Shown here piece by piece: positions 15,613 through 24,471 of a DNA stretch of 64,000 nucleotides (positions within the stretch are counted from its first letter, which is position 1; each line of letters begins with the position of its first letter). Position numbers and translations under genes: made by a program. Source of the DNA: Streptomyces sp. RerS4 (GTDB lineage Bacteria > Actinomycetota > Actinomycetes > Streptomycetales > Streptomycetaceae); assembly GCF_023515955.1 (NCBI RefSeq), contig NZ_CP097322.1, positions 1,862,001 to 1,926,000 of the forward strand, read 5' to 3'. The notes beneath the pieces were generated by a model, which was not told where the DNA came from, ran no database searches, and saw only the letters and a list, made by a program, of their open reading frames with translations.

Positions 15613-17145
15613 ATGACAACGACCCCAGTCTGGAGTGTGGACCCCCGCACCGGGAAGCAGCGCGAACAGGTTGCGGCGGAGGCCACACACCGGGAGGTGG
15701 ACCTGGCTGTACGCGCCGCCCACGCCGCCCGTACGGCGCTCGCCCCGGCCGCCGTCCGTGCCGCGTTCCTGCGGACCGCCGCCGACCTGCTCGACGGGGC
15801 CGCCGCCCGGATCGTGGAGAGCGCGGACGCCGAGACCGCGCTCGGCCCCGGCCGGCTGACCGGGGAACTCGCCCGCACGACCGGCCAGCTGCGCGCCTTC
15901 GCCGGGGCCGTCGAGGAGGGCGCGTACCTCGACATCCGCATCGACCGCGCCGACCCCTCCCTCAGCCCGCCCCGCCCCGAACTGCGCCGCTACAAGGTGC
16001 CGCTCGGCGTGGTCGCCGTCTACGCCGCCTCCAACTTCCCCCTGGCCTTCTCCGTGCCCGGCGGCGACACCGCCAGCGCCCTCGCGGCGGGCTGCCCGGT
16101 GGTCGTCAAGGCCCACCCCGACCACCCGGCCACCTCCGAGCTGTGCGCCGCGCTGCTGCGCAGGGCCGCCGAGGAGAGCGGGCTGCCGGCCGACGTGGTG
16201 TCGGTGGTGCACGGTTTCGACGCCGGGCTGGAGCTGATCCGCCACCCGCTCGTCACCGCCGCCGGGTTCACCGGTTCCATCCGGGGCGGCCGCGCCCTGT
16301 TCGACGCCGCCGCCGCCCGACCCGTACCGATCCCCTTCCACGGGGAGCTGGGCTCCCTCAACCCCGTCGTGGTCACTCCGGCGGCGGCGGCCGAGCGCGC
16401 CGAGGAGATCGGATCCGGGCTCGCGGGCTCGGTCACCCTGGGCGTCGGCCAGTTCTGCGTCAAGCCGGGCCTGGTCCTGGTCCCGGCCGGCCCGGACGGG
16501 GACGGCCTCGTGACCGCCCTGGTCAAGGGCCTGGCCGACGTGGAACCGGGCGTCCTCCTCGACCACCGCATGCGGGACGCGTACGTCGCGGGGACCCGCG
16601 AGCGCGCCGCGCTGCCCGGCGTGAGCACCCCCGTCGCCCCCGGCGCGCAGGGGGAGCACTCGGTCGGGGCGGGCTTCCTGACCGTCGAGGCCGCGCGCCT
16701 GCTGGAGGGGGGCCCGTACGAGGTGCTCCTGGAGGAGTGCTTCGGCCCCGTCACCGTCGTGGTCCGCTACGCCGACCAGGGCGAGGCGGCCGCGGTGCTG
16801 GGCCGGCTCGGCGGGAACCTGAGCGCCACCCTCCAGCTGTCGGCCGCCGAGACCGAGGGCGCCCCGGGACCGGCCGCCGAGCTGATCGGGCTGGTCACGG
16901 CGCTGGCGGGACGGATCGTGGTCAACGGCTGGCCGACCGGCGTGGCCGTGGCCCCGGCCCAGCACCACGGCGGGCCCTACCCGGCGGCCACCTCCCATTC
17001 GACGTCGGTCGGCGGCACCGCGATCGAGCGCTGGCTGCGCCCGGTGGCCTATCAGTCGGTCCCCGACGCCCTGCTCCCGCCGGAACTGCGCGAGGCCAAC
17101 CCGCTGGGCCTGCCCCGCCGCGTGACGGGCCCGGCGTCCGGCTGA
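15613..17145 (+). CDS. NADP-type aldehyde dehydrogenase (ketoglutarate-semialdehyde dehydrogenase-like)
   Basis: 510 residues of the ALDH superfamily, the long subgroup that includes alpha-ketoglutaric semialdehyde dehydrogenases. Catalytic features: NFPLAFS with Asn141, VVVKAHP with Lys166, GSIRGG in the cofactor loop, HGELGSLNPV with Glu245 and GQFCVKPG with nucleophile Cys282. The start ATG follows AGGAGGTAG at 15598-15606, a near-perfect ribosome site. Members act late in pentose, hydroxyproline or glucarate breakdown; which sugar or acid applies here is unknown, as no other pathway gene is adjacent. Confidence 0.88.
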   Translation: MTTTPVWSVDPRTGKQREQVAAEATHREVDLAVRAAHAARTALAPAAVRAAFLRTAADLLDGAAARIVESADAETALGPGRLTGELARTTGQLRAFAGAVEEGAYLDIRIDRADPSLSPPRPELRRYKVPLGVVAVYAASNFPLAFSVPGGDTASALAAGCPVVVKAHPDHPATSELCAALLRRAAEESGLPADVVSVVHGFDAGLELIRHPLVTAAGFTGSIRGGRALFDAAAARPVPIPFHGELGSLNPVVVTPAAAAERAEEIGSGLAGSVTLGVGQFCVKPGLVLVPAGPDGDGLVTALVKGLADVEPGVLLDHRMRDAYVAGTRERAALPGVSTPVAPGAQGEHSVGAGFLTVEAARLLEGGPYEVLLEECFGPVTVVVRYADQGEAAAVLGRLGGNLSATLQLSAAETEGAPGPAAELIGLVTALAGRIVVNGWPTGVAVAPAQHHGGPYPAATSHSTSVGGTAIERWLRPVAYQSVPDALLPPELREANPLGLPRRVTGPASG

Positions 17146-17187
17146 CCGGCCTGGTGATCAGTCCGCCCGCTACGACGTAATCGCGTT

Positions 17188-17214
17188 GCCTGCCCCGTGC
17201 CCGGCGGGGCAGGC
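17188..17214 (+). terminator. Hairpin after the aldehyde dehydrogenase, in front of a small gene
   Basis: GCCTGCCCCG (17188-17197) and CGGGGCAGGC (17205-17214) with a 7-base loop. It could end the dehydrogenase transcript. It also finishes 8 bases before the ATG at 17223, so its 3' arm contains the only purine-rich stretch (GGGGCAGG) that could serve as that gene's ribosome site. Confidence 0.6.
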
Positions 17215-17222
17215 TGCGCCTC

Positions 17223-17444
17223 ATGCCGAGACCACACGGGTTCACGTACGAGGTACGCAGCGACCAGACCGTCGTCATCACGCACCGGGGCCGTGCGGCG
17301 GGCACCCTGCGCGGGGGCCGGGCCGCCACGTTCCTGGCGGAGGTGGAGGCGGGTGACGCGCAGCTCGTGATGGCCCGCTGGACCGGCGCCTACAAGTTCG
17401 GCAACGAGCGGGTGGCCCGCAACCATCCGCGCAACCGGCGCTGA
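17223..17444 (+). CDS. Small hypothetical protein, 73 aa
   Basis: Basic protein with a beta-rich start (FTYEVRSDQTVVITHRGRAAGTLRG), an acidic middle (FLAEVEAGD) and a C-terminal WTGAYKFGNERVARNHPRNRR. It looks like a compact single domain; I recognise the pattern as a conserved Streptomyces hypothetical but know no function. No signal peptide or membrane segment. Its likely ribosome site is inside the hairpin just upstream. Confidence 0.7.
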   Translation: MPRPHGFTYEVRSDQTVVITHRGRAAGTLRGGRAATFLAEVEAGDAQLVMARWTGAYKFGNERVARNHPRNRR

Positions 17445-17549
17445 GCCGTCCCGCGCGAACCGCCTGCCGGAGCCTCCCGCGCGACCCTCCCCGAGAATCT
17501 TTCGGCGAGGGTAAGGGAACGGCAAAGCGGGTCCGGTCGTTCTCGGTGC

Positions 17550-18743
17550 ATGACCGCTATGACCCCTGGTTCCAACCTGCCGCTCAACACCGTCCGTGTG
17601 ACGGTAGAGGTGGCCGCCCCGGTGCGGCTCGACGTCTCGGGCCTGCTCCTGACGGCCGACGGCAAGGTGCGTTCCGACGCCGACTTCATCTTCTACAACC
17701 AGCCGTCCGGCCCGGGTGTCACCTACCGGTCCGGTGGTGGATCGGCGCCCGACGCGATCACCGTCGACACCGCCGCGCTGCCGCCCGGCATCGAGCGCAT
17801 CGTGGTCACGGCCAGCCCCGACGCCGCCGGGCAGAGCTTCCAGGGCGTCGAGCCCACCGCCACCGTGCGGGACGCGGTCGGCGGCTCGGTGATCGCCACG
17901 TTCACCCCGCCCCGGCTCGGCACCGAGACGGCGCTCGTCGTCGTCGAGATCTACCAGCGCGGCGGCGCGTGGAAGGTCCGCGCGGTCGGCCAGGGGTACG
18001 CCAACGGGCTCGCCGGCATCGCCACCGACTTCGGCGTCTCCGTGGAGGAGGAACCGCCCGCGGCGGCTCCGGCAAGCATCCCGGCCGCTCCCGTGAGCAC
18101 CCCGGCGGCGCCCCCCGCGCCCCCCATGCCCCCGGCCGCCCCGCCCGCCGCGCCCCTCGGCGCGGGGAAGATCAACCTGGACAAGGGCCGCGTCAACCTC
18201 CAGAAGAACCAGACGGTCTCCCTGGTCAAGGGCGGCCGCCCGCTGCTCTCGCAGGTCAAGATGGGCCTCGGCTGGGAGCCCGCCTTCCGCGGCCGCGCCA
18301 TCGACCTCGACGCCTCCGTCATCGCCTACGGCCCCCAGCGCAACCACATCGACAGCTGCTACTTCAACAAACTGTCCATCCTGAACGGCTCCATCAAGCA
18401 CTCCGGCGACAACCTGACGGGCGAGGGCGCCGGGGACGACGAAGTGATCGTCGTGGACCTCGGCCGGCTGCCCGCCGAGGCCACGGGCCTGGTCTTCACG
18501 GTGAACTCCTTCTCCGGCCAGAAGTTCACCGAGGTCGCCAAGGCCTACTGCCGGCTCATCGACGCGGCCAGCGGCGAGGAGCTGGTCCGCTTCGACCTCA
18601 CGAGCGCCGAGCCGCAGACCGGCGTCATGATGGCGAAGCTGATCAAGCAGTTCTCCGGCGAGTGGGAGATGACGGCGATGGGCGAGTTTGTGAAGTCGCG
18701 CACAGTGCGCGGCATGGTCAAGCCCGCTTCGCAGGCACTCTGA
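17550..18743 (+). CDS. Two-domain TerD-family protein
   Basis: 397 residues. The first TerD domain (about 15-160) carries SDADFIFYNQPSGPG. A Pro/Ala-rich linker (about 168-205) joins a second TerD domain (206-390) starting KINLDKGRVNLQK and containing MGLGWEPAFRG and the VNSFSGQKFTEV strand. TerD domains bind calcium and belong to the tellurite/chemical-stress Ter complex of the cytoplasm and inner membrane face. No other ter gene is in the window. Starts at 17550 and 17559 are both possible and neither has a strong ribosome site. Upstream sequence includes GAGGGTAAGGGAA. Confidence 0.88.
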   Translation: MTAMTPGSNLPLNTVRVTVEVAAPVRLDVSGLLLTADGKVRSDADFIFYNQPSGPGVTYRSGGGSAPDAITVDTAALPPGIERIVVTASPDAAGQSFQGVEPTATVRDAVGGSVIATFTPPRLGTETALVVVEIYQRGGAWKVRAVGQGYANGLAGIATDFGVSVEEEPPAAAPASIPAAPVSTPAAPPAPPMPPAAPPAAPLGAGKINLDKGRVNLQKNQTVSLVKGGRPLLSQVKMGLGWEPAFRGRAIDLDASVIAYGPQRNHIDSCYFNKLSILNGSIKHSGDNLTGEGAGDDEVIVVDLGRLPAEATGLVFTVNSFSGQKFTEVAKAYCRLIDAASGEELVRFDLTSAEPQTGVMMAKLIKQFSGEWEMTAMGEFVKSRTVRGMVKPASQAL

Positions 18744-18847
18744 GCAGGTGGGCGGGCACATGCCGGCGCCGGCGCGTCCGTATCGGGTGACGGATGCCAC
18801 CCGTAATCCGGGGGTGGCTGTCAGTGCCCGCCCTTAGCCTGGAAACC

Positions 18848-19024
18848 ATGCAGAACACACTCCGACCCGCGGGTCCCGCTCGCCCGTCCGCCGCAGAGGC
18901 GAACGAGGCGATCCGGCACCTGGTCGAGACCGGTGTGGACGGCGAGTGGCCCTCGCAGGCGTACGAGTTCCTGCTGGAGGAGTGGACCGCGGCCTCCCGA
19001 GCGGAGTTCGCCGCGGCCCAGTAG
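18848..19024 (+). CDS. Small hypothetical protein, 58 aa
   Basis: Acidic and Ala-rich, helical in appearance: SAAEANEAIRHLVE, then TGVDGEWPSQAYEFLLEEWTAA. Strong codon bias and the tryptophan/tyrosine pattern argue for a real gene. A TAGCCT box (18835-18840) lies 8 bases before the ATG, consistent with a short or absent leader. Function unknown. It lies between the TerD gene and the convergent PhoX gene. Confidence 0.65.
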   Translation: MQNTLRPAGPARPSAAEANEAIRHLVETGVDGEWPSQAYEFLLEEWTAASRAEFAAAQ

Positions 19025-19102
19025 GCCTCCTGGACCGACAGCCCTTCCCGGACCGACAGCCCTCCTGGGCCGGTGGCCTCCCGGCCCGGTGGGCCCGCCG
19101 GC

Positions 19103-20560
19103 TCAGCGGCCGCGCCGCCAGGGGCCGGTGATGGCCAGCATGATGCCCGGCTCCTGGAGGTTGGCGTACAGGGTGCGCCCGTCGGGGGAGAAGCAGACGC
19201 CGGTGAACTCGGCGTACTCGGGCTCTTCCTCGGTGCCGATGTTCAGCTCGTTACGGGCCAGCGGGTAGACCCTGCCCGACGCGGTGGCCCCGAACAGGTG
19301 CTGGACGCCCTCGCCGTCCTCGGCGATGACGAGGCCCCCGTACGGCGAGACCGTGATGTTGTCGGGGCCGTCGTAGCCGCCGTCCTTCGACGGGTCGGCG
19401 TTCACCCCGATCAGCACGACGAGCCGGACCGTGCGCCGCTTGGGGTCGTAGAACCACACCTGGCCGTCGTGCGCGGCGCCCGGACTCTCGGAGCGCGCGT
19501 AGGAGGAGACGAAGTAGGCGCCGCCATCGCCCCACCACATGCCCTCCAGCTTGCGCCCCCGGGTCACGGCGCCGGCCGCGAACTGCTTGCGCACGGGCAA
19601 CGTGCGGGCGTCGCGGTCCGTGACCTCCACCCAGTCGACCCCGTAGACGGTGCCGATCTTCGTCGCGCGCGAGAGGTCGTCGACGAACCGGCCCGCGCTG
19701 TCGAAGCACTTCGCGGCGGCGAGCACCCCCGCGTCGGCGGCGAGGCCGCGCAGCCGGGCGCGCCCGTGGCGGAAGCCCTGGGGCGGGGTCCAGCGGTACA
19801 GCAGCCCGTTGGGACCGGACGCGTCCTCCGTGAGGTAGGCGTGACCGTGGTGCGGGTCGATGACGACGGCCTCGTGGGCGTAGCGCCCGAACGCCTTGAT
19901 GGGCTTCGGGTCGCGGTTGGCCCGGCGGTCGTGGGGGTCGACCTCGAAGACGTAGCCGTGGTCCTTGGTCATGCCGTTCTTGCCGGCGAGGTCCTCGGTC
20001 TCCTCGCAGGTCAGCCAGGTGCCCCACGGGGTCGAGCCGCCCGCGCAGTTGGTCGACGTACCGGCGATGCCCACCCATTCGGCGACCTCGCCGCCGCGCC
20101 GGACCTCGACGACCGTGCAACCGCCGGAGGCGGCCGGGTCGTAGACGAGGCCCTCGGTGAGCGGGACCGGGTGCTTCCAGCCGGAGCGCGGCCCCTTCAG
20201 CTCGTGGTTGTTGACGAGGAGGGTGACGCCGCGGTGGCCCTCGAAGGCGGCGGTGCCGTCGTGGTGGGAGGGGGTGCTCTCGCCGCTGTCGAGGGTGGTG
20301 ACGCCGCTGTGGGTGATCACGCGGTACGAGAACCCGGCGGGCAGCGCGAGCAGTCCGGCCGGATCCGCGATCAGCGGACCGTAGCCGGGGCCGTGGGGGC
20401 GGCGTTCGGCGGAGGCGGCGTCCGGGCCGTCCACGGCGGGGACGTCATCGGCCGCCAGGGCGCCGGGGGCGGTGGCGAGCGCGCCGACCGTCCCGGTGAG
20501 CGCGACTCCCGCACCGGCGATGACGGTGCGGGAGGTGAAGTCTCTGCGACTGAGGGGCAT
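19103..20560 (-). CDS. PhoX-family (DUF839) secreted phosphatase-like protein
   Basis: 485 residues with a Tat signal peptide: SRRDFTSR at 4-11, a hydrophobic stretch and an ALA-A cleavage region near residue 35. The mature part is a PhoX/DUF839 beta-propeller-type domain (60-480) with acidic and histidine-rich loops (VNNHELKGP, LTCEETEDLAG, YAHEAVVIDPHHGHAYLTED). PhoX enzymes are Tat-exported calcium/iron alkaline phosphatases induced by phosphate starvation. The ATG at 20560 has AGGAG at a good distance. The long open frame continuing upstream to about 21.8 kb is antisense-register noise over the neighbouring gene. Confidence 0.88.
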   Translation of the reverse strand: MPLSRRDFTSRTVIAGAGVALTGTVGALATAPGALAADDVPAVDGPDAASAERRPHGPGYGPLIADPAGLLALPAGFSYRVITHSGVTTLDSGESTPSHHDGTAAFEGHRGVTLLVNNHELKGPRSGWKHPVPLTEGLVYDPAASGGCTVVEVRRGGEVAEWVGIAGTSTNCAGGSTPWGTWLTCEETEDLAGKNGMTKDHGYVFEVDPHDRRANRDPKPIKAFGRYAHEAVVIDPHHGHAYLTEDASGPNGLLYRWTPPQGFRHGRARLRGLAADAGVLAAAKCFDSAGRFVDDLSRATKIGTVYGVDWVEVTDRDARTLPVRKQFAAGAVTRGRKLEGMWWGDGGAYFVSSYARSESPGAAHDGQVWFYDPKRRTVRLVVLIGVNADPSKDGGYDGPDNITVSPYGGLVIAEDGEGVQHLFGATASGRVYPLARNELNIGTEEEPEYAEFTGVCFSPDGRTLYANLQEPGIMLAITGPWRRGR

Positions 20561-20611
20561 CGGGTCTCCTGGAGTGGGGAGGGGTGCGCCTGACATGCGG
20601 TCGTCGGCGCA

Positions 20612-20648
20612 CACGCTACTCCTGACCCGGAAGGGCACCCGGAAGGGC
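20612..20648 (-). promoter_or_regulatory. Candidate phoX promoter with a duplicated 12-mer
   Basis: On the minus strand GCCCTTCCGGGT occurs twice in tandem (20637-20648 and 20625-20636), followed by TAGCGT (20612-20617), a plausible -10 box. The repeat sits where an activator would bind across the -35 region. The period of 12 and the sequence do not match the 11-base GTTCAYC PHO box closely. Confidence 0.35.
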
Positions 20649-20706
20649 ATGTGACCGGGTGGCCCGCAAGCCCCGGTCCCGGCCCTTCCCGGCCGTGCCC
20701 CCTCCG

Positions 20707-22197
20707 TCAGGGCCGCCGGGAGCGTGCCTTGAAGGCCGCCTTGCGCGCCTCCTTCGAGGCCTTCTTGTCCGGGTGCAGCCGTCCCATGGCCTCCAGCACG
20801 TACGCCGTCGCGGGGTGCTCGACCCGCCAGACCTTCTCGAAGAACCCGGTGTGGTTCTCCGTCAGCCCGCGCATCAGCAGCGGCAGTTCCTCGGTGTCCC
20901 CGTCCGCCGCGAGCTGCGCCGCGAGCGTGTCCACCGTCAGCCAGAACACCATCTCCCCGTCCGGCACCGGTACGTCGCCCACCCCGTGCTCCGCCAGCCA
21001 CACCCGGGCGAGCCCGCCGAGTTCCGGGTCGTCCAGGACCGCGCGCACCGCCGGCTCGGCCTCCCGCCCGGCGGGGGCCAGGGCCTGCTGGCAGCGCAGC
21101 CGGCGCAGCGGGGCGCCCTCGTCGTCGCCCCGGGCGGCGGCCAGCAGTTCGGTCACGGCGGCCGGCAGCTCCCGGCCGGCGAGCCACTGCTCGATCTCGG
21201 CCTGCGCCGCGCGCTCGGGGTAGGCGGAGACGGCGTCGAGGAGGGTGTCGGCGCCCTTGTCGGCCAGTTCCCCGATGGCGGGGGCCTCGACGCCGGCCTC
21301 CAGCATCCGGGCGCGTACGCCGTACAGGCCGAGCGGGGTCAGGCGGACCATCCCGTACCGGGACACGTCCTCGTCCTCCGCGCCGGCGCGGTCGGCGGCG
21401 GCGAACTCCTCGTCGTCCGCCTCGGCCATCAGCTCCTCGTCCACGGGCTGGTACTCGACCAGGCCGATGGGCTCCAGCTGCCGGAACTGGTCGTCGAGGC
21501 GCATCATCGCGTCGGAGACCTGTTCCAGGACGGCGTCGGTGGGGTCGCCCATGTCGTCGGGGACGATCATCGAGGCGGCGAGCACCGGCAGCGGTACGGG
21601 CCCCTCGCCCGCGCCGCCCTCGGAGACGGTGAGCAGGTAGAGGTTGGCGAGGACGCCGTCGAGGAAGTCGGCCTCGCGCTGCGGGTTCCAGTCGAGCCGG
21701 TCGAAGTCGATCTCGCCGCCCGCGTCGAGCGCGTCCACGAGGTCGTCCAGGTCGGGTACGGCGGCGTCCGCGAGGACGGTGTCCAGGGCGGCGAGCCACA
21801 GGTCGAGCACGTCGCCGGGGGCCCCGCCGGCCACCAGCGCGAGGTCCTCGCCGGGGGTGGCGGTGCCGTACTCGGGCTCCTCGCCCTCGGCGCCGTCGCC
21901 GGCGTCCTCCTCGGGTTCGGTCACGTCGACCAGGCCGGTGTCCACGGCGACCCGCCAGGCCTGACTCGCGTACACCGGGCTGTCCTCGTCCCGCTCGTCG
22001 AGGTCGAGGACGGTGACGGCCCCGGCGAGCTGGTCGGCGACGAGTTCACCGCCGACGTCGACGCGGGTGTCGGGTCCGGCCCAGCGGGCGAGGCGTACGG
22101 CGCGGGCGAACAGCGGGGCGACGAGGGCGTCGCGGGCCAGCTCCGCATCGGAGTGCAGCCGTACCGGCGGCAGCGTGGGGCGCGGCTCTGCGGACAT
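20707..22197 (-). CDS. Hypothetical acidic cytoplasmic protein, 496 aa
   Basis: Rich in Asp, Glu, Ala and Leu, no signal peptide or membrane segment. Leu-rich helical stretches (140-200, 310-420) look like an alpha-helical repeat fold; a basic tail PDKKASKEARKAAFKARSRRP ends it. I do not recognise a catalytic motif. Start ATG 22197 follows GAGGAGAACC. It appears in Streptomyces genomes as a conserved hypothetical, but I cannot assign a role. The upstream region carries short GC-rich repeats. Confidence 0.75.
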   Translation of the reverse strand: MSAEPRPTLPPVRLHSDAELARDALVAPLFARAVRLARWAGPDTRVDVGGELVADQLAGAVTVLDLDERDEDSPVYASQAWRVAVDTGLVDVTEPEEDAGDGAEGEEPEYGTATPGEDLALVAGGAPGDVLDLWLAALDTVLADAAVPDLDDLVDALDAGGEIDFDRLDWNPQREADFLDGVLANLYLLTVSEGGAGEGPVPLPVLAASMIVPDDMGDPTDAVLEQVSDAMMRLDDQFRQLEPIGLVEYQPVDEELMAEADDEEFAAADRAGAEDEDVSRYGMVRLTPLGLYGVRARMLEAGVEAPAIGELADKGADTLLDAVSAYPERAAQAEIEQWLAGRELPAAVTELLAAARGDDEGAPLRRLRCQQALAPAGREAEPAVRAVLDDPELGGLARVWLAEHGVGDVPVPDGEMVFWLTVDTLAAQLAADGDTEELPLLMRGLTENHTGFFEKVWRVEHPATAYVLEAMGRLHPDKKASKEARKAAFKARSRRP

Positions 22198-22567
22198 GGG
22201 GTGGTTCTCCTCGGACGGAACGCCTGGGCGGCGGAACGGTACGGCGGTGAAGCGGTCTTGAACGGTACGGCGATGGAAACGGTACGGCGGTGAAGCGGTG
22301 CGGCGGTGAAGCGGTGCGGAACGGTGCGCGCCCCGGGGTGACGGCGATCGAGTGACGGCGATCGAGTGGTCAGGCCGGGTGCGGCCACCCAGCGTAGACG
22401 CATTTCGGGCAGGGCCGGCGGGTCATCTCCGTTGGTTCATCCCACAGTCGGCTCCCGTATTCCCTGGAGGCCTTGACAACGTCGCTGCTCACCCAGGAAA
22501 TTGACGCGCGTAGACATACCGAGCCCTCAGGCTCGCCCCCCTCCTCCACACACCGGAGTCCCCGCCC
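22198..22567. other. Divergent intergenic region with repeats
   Basis: 370 bases between the 496-aa hypothetical gene and the nuclease gene. The left half is repetitive (22234-22365). The right half holds the nuclease promoter region, with TTGACA at 22473-22478 and an AT-richer block CAGGAAATTGACGCGCGTAGACAT (22494-22517) containing TAGACA as a possible -10. No gene seen. Confidence 0.5.
22234..22365. repeat. Cluster of short direct repeats
   Basis: Three copies of GGCGGTGAAGCGGT and several of GAACGGTACGGC or AACGGTGCG fill 22234-22328. An exact 14-bp tandem pair GTGACGGCGATCGA follows at 22338-22351 and 22352-22365. On the minus strand the units read CCGCTTCACCGCC. They lie in the leader/promoter side of the 496-aa gene. 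Confidence 0.7.
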
Positions 22568-24409
22568 ATGCGCTCTTCGCATCCCCGTTCCGCCGCCGTC
22601 GCGGCCCTCGTCGCCACCGCGCTGGCCACCGGCCTGCTCGCGGGTTCCGCCGGCGCGGCCGAAGGCGTCGTGTCCGCCGATCCGATACGCATCCACGACA
22701 TTCAGGGCACCACCCGGATATCCCCCTTCAACGGCAAGCAGGTCGCCGACGTCGAGGGCATCGTCACCGGCGTGCGCACCTACGGCTCGCGCGGCTTCTG
22801 GATCCAGGACCCGGACGCCGACGACAACGCCGCCACCAGCGAGGGCGTGTTCGTCTTCACCGGCTCTGTCCCGACCGTCGCCGTCGGCGACGCCGTGAAG
22901 GTCTCCGGCACGGTCGGCGAGTACGTCCCCGGCGGGGTCAAGTCCGGCAACCAGTCCGTCACCCAGATCTCCAAGCCCACCGTGACCGTGGTCTCCTCCG
23001 GCAACGCGCTGCCCGAGGCCACCGCCGTGAACGAGTACACCGTCCCGGCCGCGTACGCCCCGGCGGGCGACCCGGCGGCCGAGGGCAGCATCAACGGCCT
23101 GACCCTGGAGCCCTCCCGCTACGCCCTGGACTACTACGAGTCCCTGGAGGGCATGAACGTCAAGATCGGCACCTCCCGCGTGGTCGGCGCCACCGACCCG
23201 TACTCGGAGCTGTGGGTCACGGTCAAGGGCTGGGAGAACGCCGCGAAGCGCGGCGGCACCGTCTACGGTTCCTACGAGTCCCAGAACACCGGCCGGCTCC
23301 AGATCCAGCAGCTCGCCCCGACCGCGCAGCAGCCCTTCCCCGTCGCCAACGTCGGCGACAAGCTGACCGGTACCACCGAAGGCCCGCTGGACTTCAACCA
23401 GTTCGGCGGCTACACGCTGGTGGCGCGCACCCTGGGCACGGTCAAGGCGGGCACCCTCGCCCCCGAGAAGACGAAGGCGCAGGCGGCGCACGAGCTCGCG
23501 GTGGCCACGTACAACGTCGAGAACCTCGACCCGACGGACCCGCAGGAGAAGTTCGACAACCTGGCCAAGGCCGTCGTCGAGAACCTCGCCTCCCCCGACA
23601 TCCTCGCCCTGGAGGAGATCCAGGACGACAACGGCGCCAAGAACGACGGCACCGTCTCGGCCGAGCAGACGCTGACCAAGTTCACGGCGGCGATCGCGGC
23701 GGCGGGCGGCCCGGCCTACCAGTGGCGCACGATCAACCCCGAGGACAAGAAGGACGGTGGCGAGCCCGGCGGCAACATCCGTCAGGTCTTCCTCTTCAAC
23801 CCGGCGCGCGTCTCCTTCACCGAGCGGGCCCCGGGTGACGCGAATACGGCGACCGGTGTCGTCAAGGAGCAGGGCAAGGCCGCGCTGACCCACTCCCCCG
23901 GCCGGATCGACCCGGCGAACCCGGCGTGGGTCGACAGCCGCAAGCCGCTCGCGGGCGAGTTCGTCTTCCGCGGCAAGACGGTCTTCGTGATCGCCAACCA
24001 CTTCGGTTCCAAGGGCGGCGACGAGGGCCTGACCTCGCACCACCAGCCGCCGGTCCGCTCCTCGGAGGCCAAGCGGCTGCTCCAGGCGCAGGCGGTGAAC
24101 GGTTTCGTCAAGGACATCCTGGCGGTCGAGAAGAACGCGAACGTCCTGGTCCTCGGCGACATCAACGACTTCGAGTTCTCGGCGACGACGGACGCGCTGG
24201 CGGCCGACGGCGCCCTGTACCCGGCGATCAAGTCGCTGCCGAAGGCGGAACGTTACTCCTACGTCTTCCAGGGCAACGCGCAGGTGCTGGACCAGATCCT
24301 GACGAGCCCGGCGATCAAGAACTTCACGTACGACAGCGTCCACATCAACGCGGAGTTCGCGGCGCAGAACAGCGACCACGACCCGCAGGTGCTGCGCTTC
24401 CGCCCGTAG
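22568..24409 (+). CDS. Secreted ExeM/NucH-type endonuclease
   Basis: 613 residues. Signal peptide 1-28 (ALATGLLAGSAGAA). Residues about 35-290 form an OB-fold-like nucleic-acid-binding part (VEGIVTGVRTYGSRGFWIQDP). Residues 310-613 are an endonuclease/exonuclease/phosphatase domain with the expected residues: YNVENLDP, LALEEIQDDNG, NHFGSKGGDEG, LGDINDFEFS and the terminal NSDHDPQVLRF. This gives an extracellular DNase likely used to scavenge phosphate and nucleosides. It is separated from the PhoX-type gene by one gene, so phosphate control is possible but not shown. Confidence 0.9.
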   Translation: MRSSHPRSAAVAALVATALATGLLAGSAGAAEGVVSADPIRIHDIQGTTRISPFNGKQVADVEGIVTGVRTYGSRGFWIQDPDADDNAATSEGVFVFTGSVPTVAVGDAVKVSGTVGEYVPGGVKSGNQSVTQISKPTVTVVSSGNALPEATAVNEYTVPAAYAPAGDPAAEGSINGLTLEPSRYALDYYESLEGMNVKIGTSRVVGATDPYSELWVTVKGWENAAKRGGTVYGSYESQNTGRLQIQQLAPTAQQPFPVANVGDKLTGTTEGPLDFNQFGGYTLVARTLGTVKAGTLAPEKTKAQAAHELAVATYNVENLDPTDPQEKFDNLAKAVVENLASPDILALEEIQDDNGAKNDGTVSAEQTLTKFTAAIAAAGGPAYQWRTINPEDKKDGGEPGGNIRQVFLFNPARVSFTERAPGDANTATGVVKEQGKAALTHSPGRIDPANPAWVDSRKPLAGEFVFRGKTVFVIANHFGSKGGDEGLTSHHQPPVRSSEAKRLLQAQAVNGFVKDILAVEKNANVLVLGDINDFEFSATTDALAADGALYPAIKSLPKAERYSYVFQGNAQVLDQILTSPAIKNFTYDSVHINAEFAAQNSDHDPQVLRFRP

Positions 24410-24420
24410 TCCCCCAAGCC

Positions 24421-24458
24421 CCAGGGGGCCCGCCCGCCGTCCCGGACGGGCCCCCTGG
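24421..24458 (+). terminator. Hairpin terminator after the nuclease gene
   Basis: CCAGGGGGCCCG (24421-24432) and CGGGCCCCCTGG (24447-24458), a perfect 12-bp stem with a 14-base loop, starting 11 bases after the nuclease stop. Confidence 0.75.
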
Positions 24459-24471
24459 CACACTCCGCGCC

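Noticed and set aside
22234-22328. PHO box array made of CTTCACC units
   Set aside because: Spacing of about 16 bases does not fit the 11-base direct repeat of PhoP sites.
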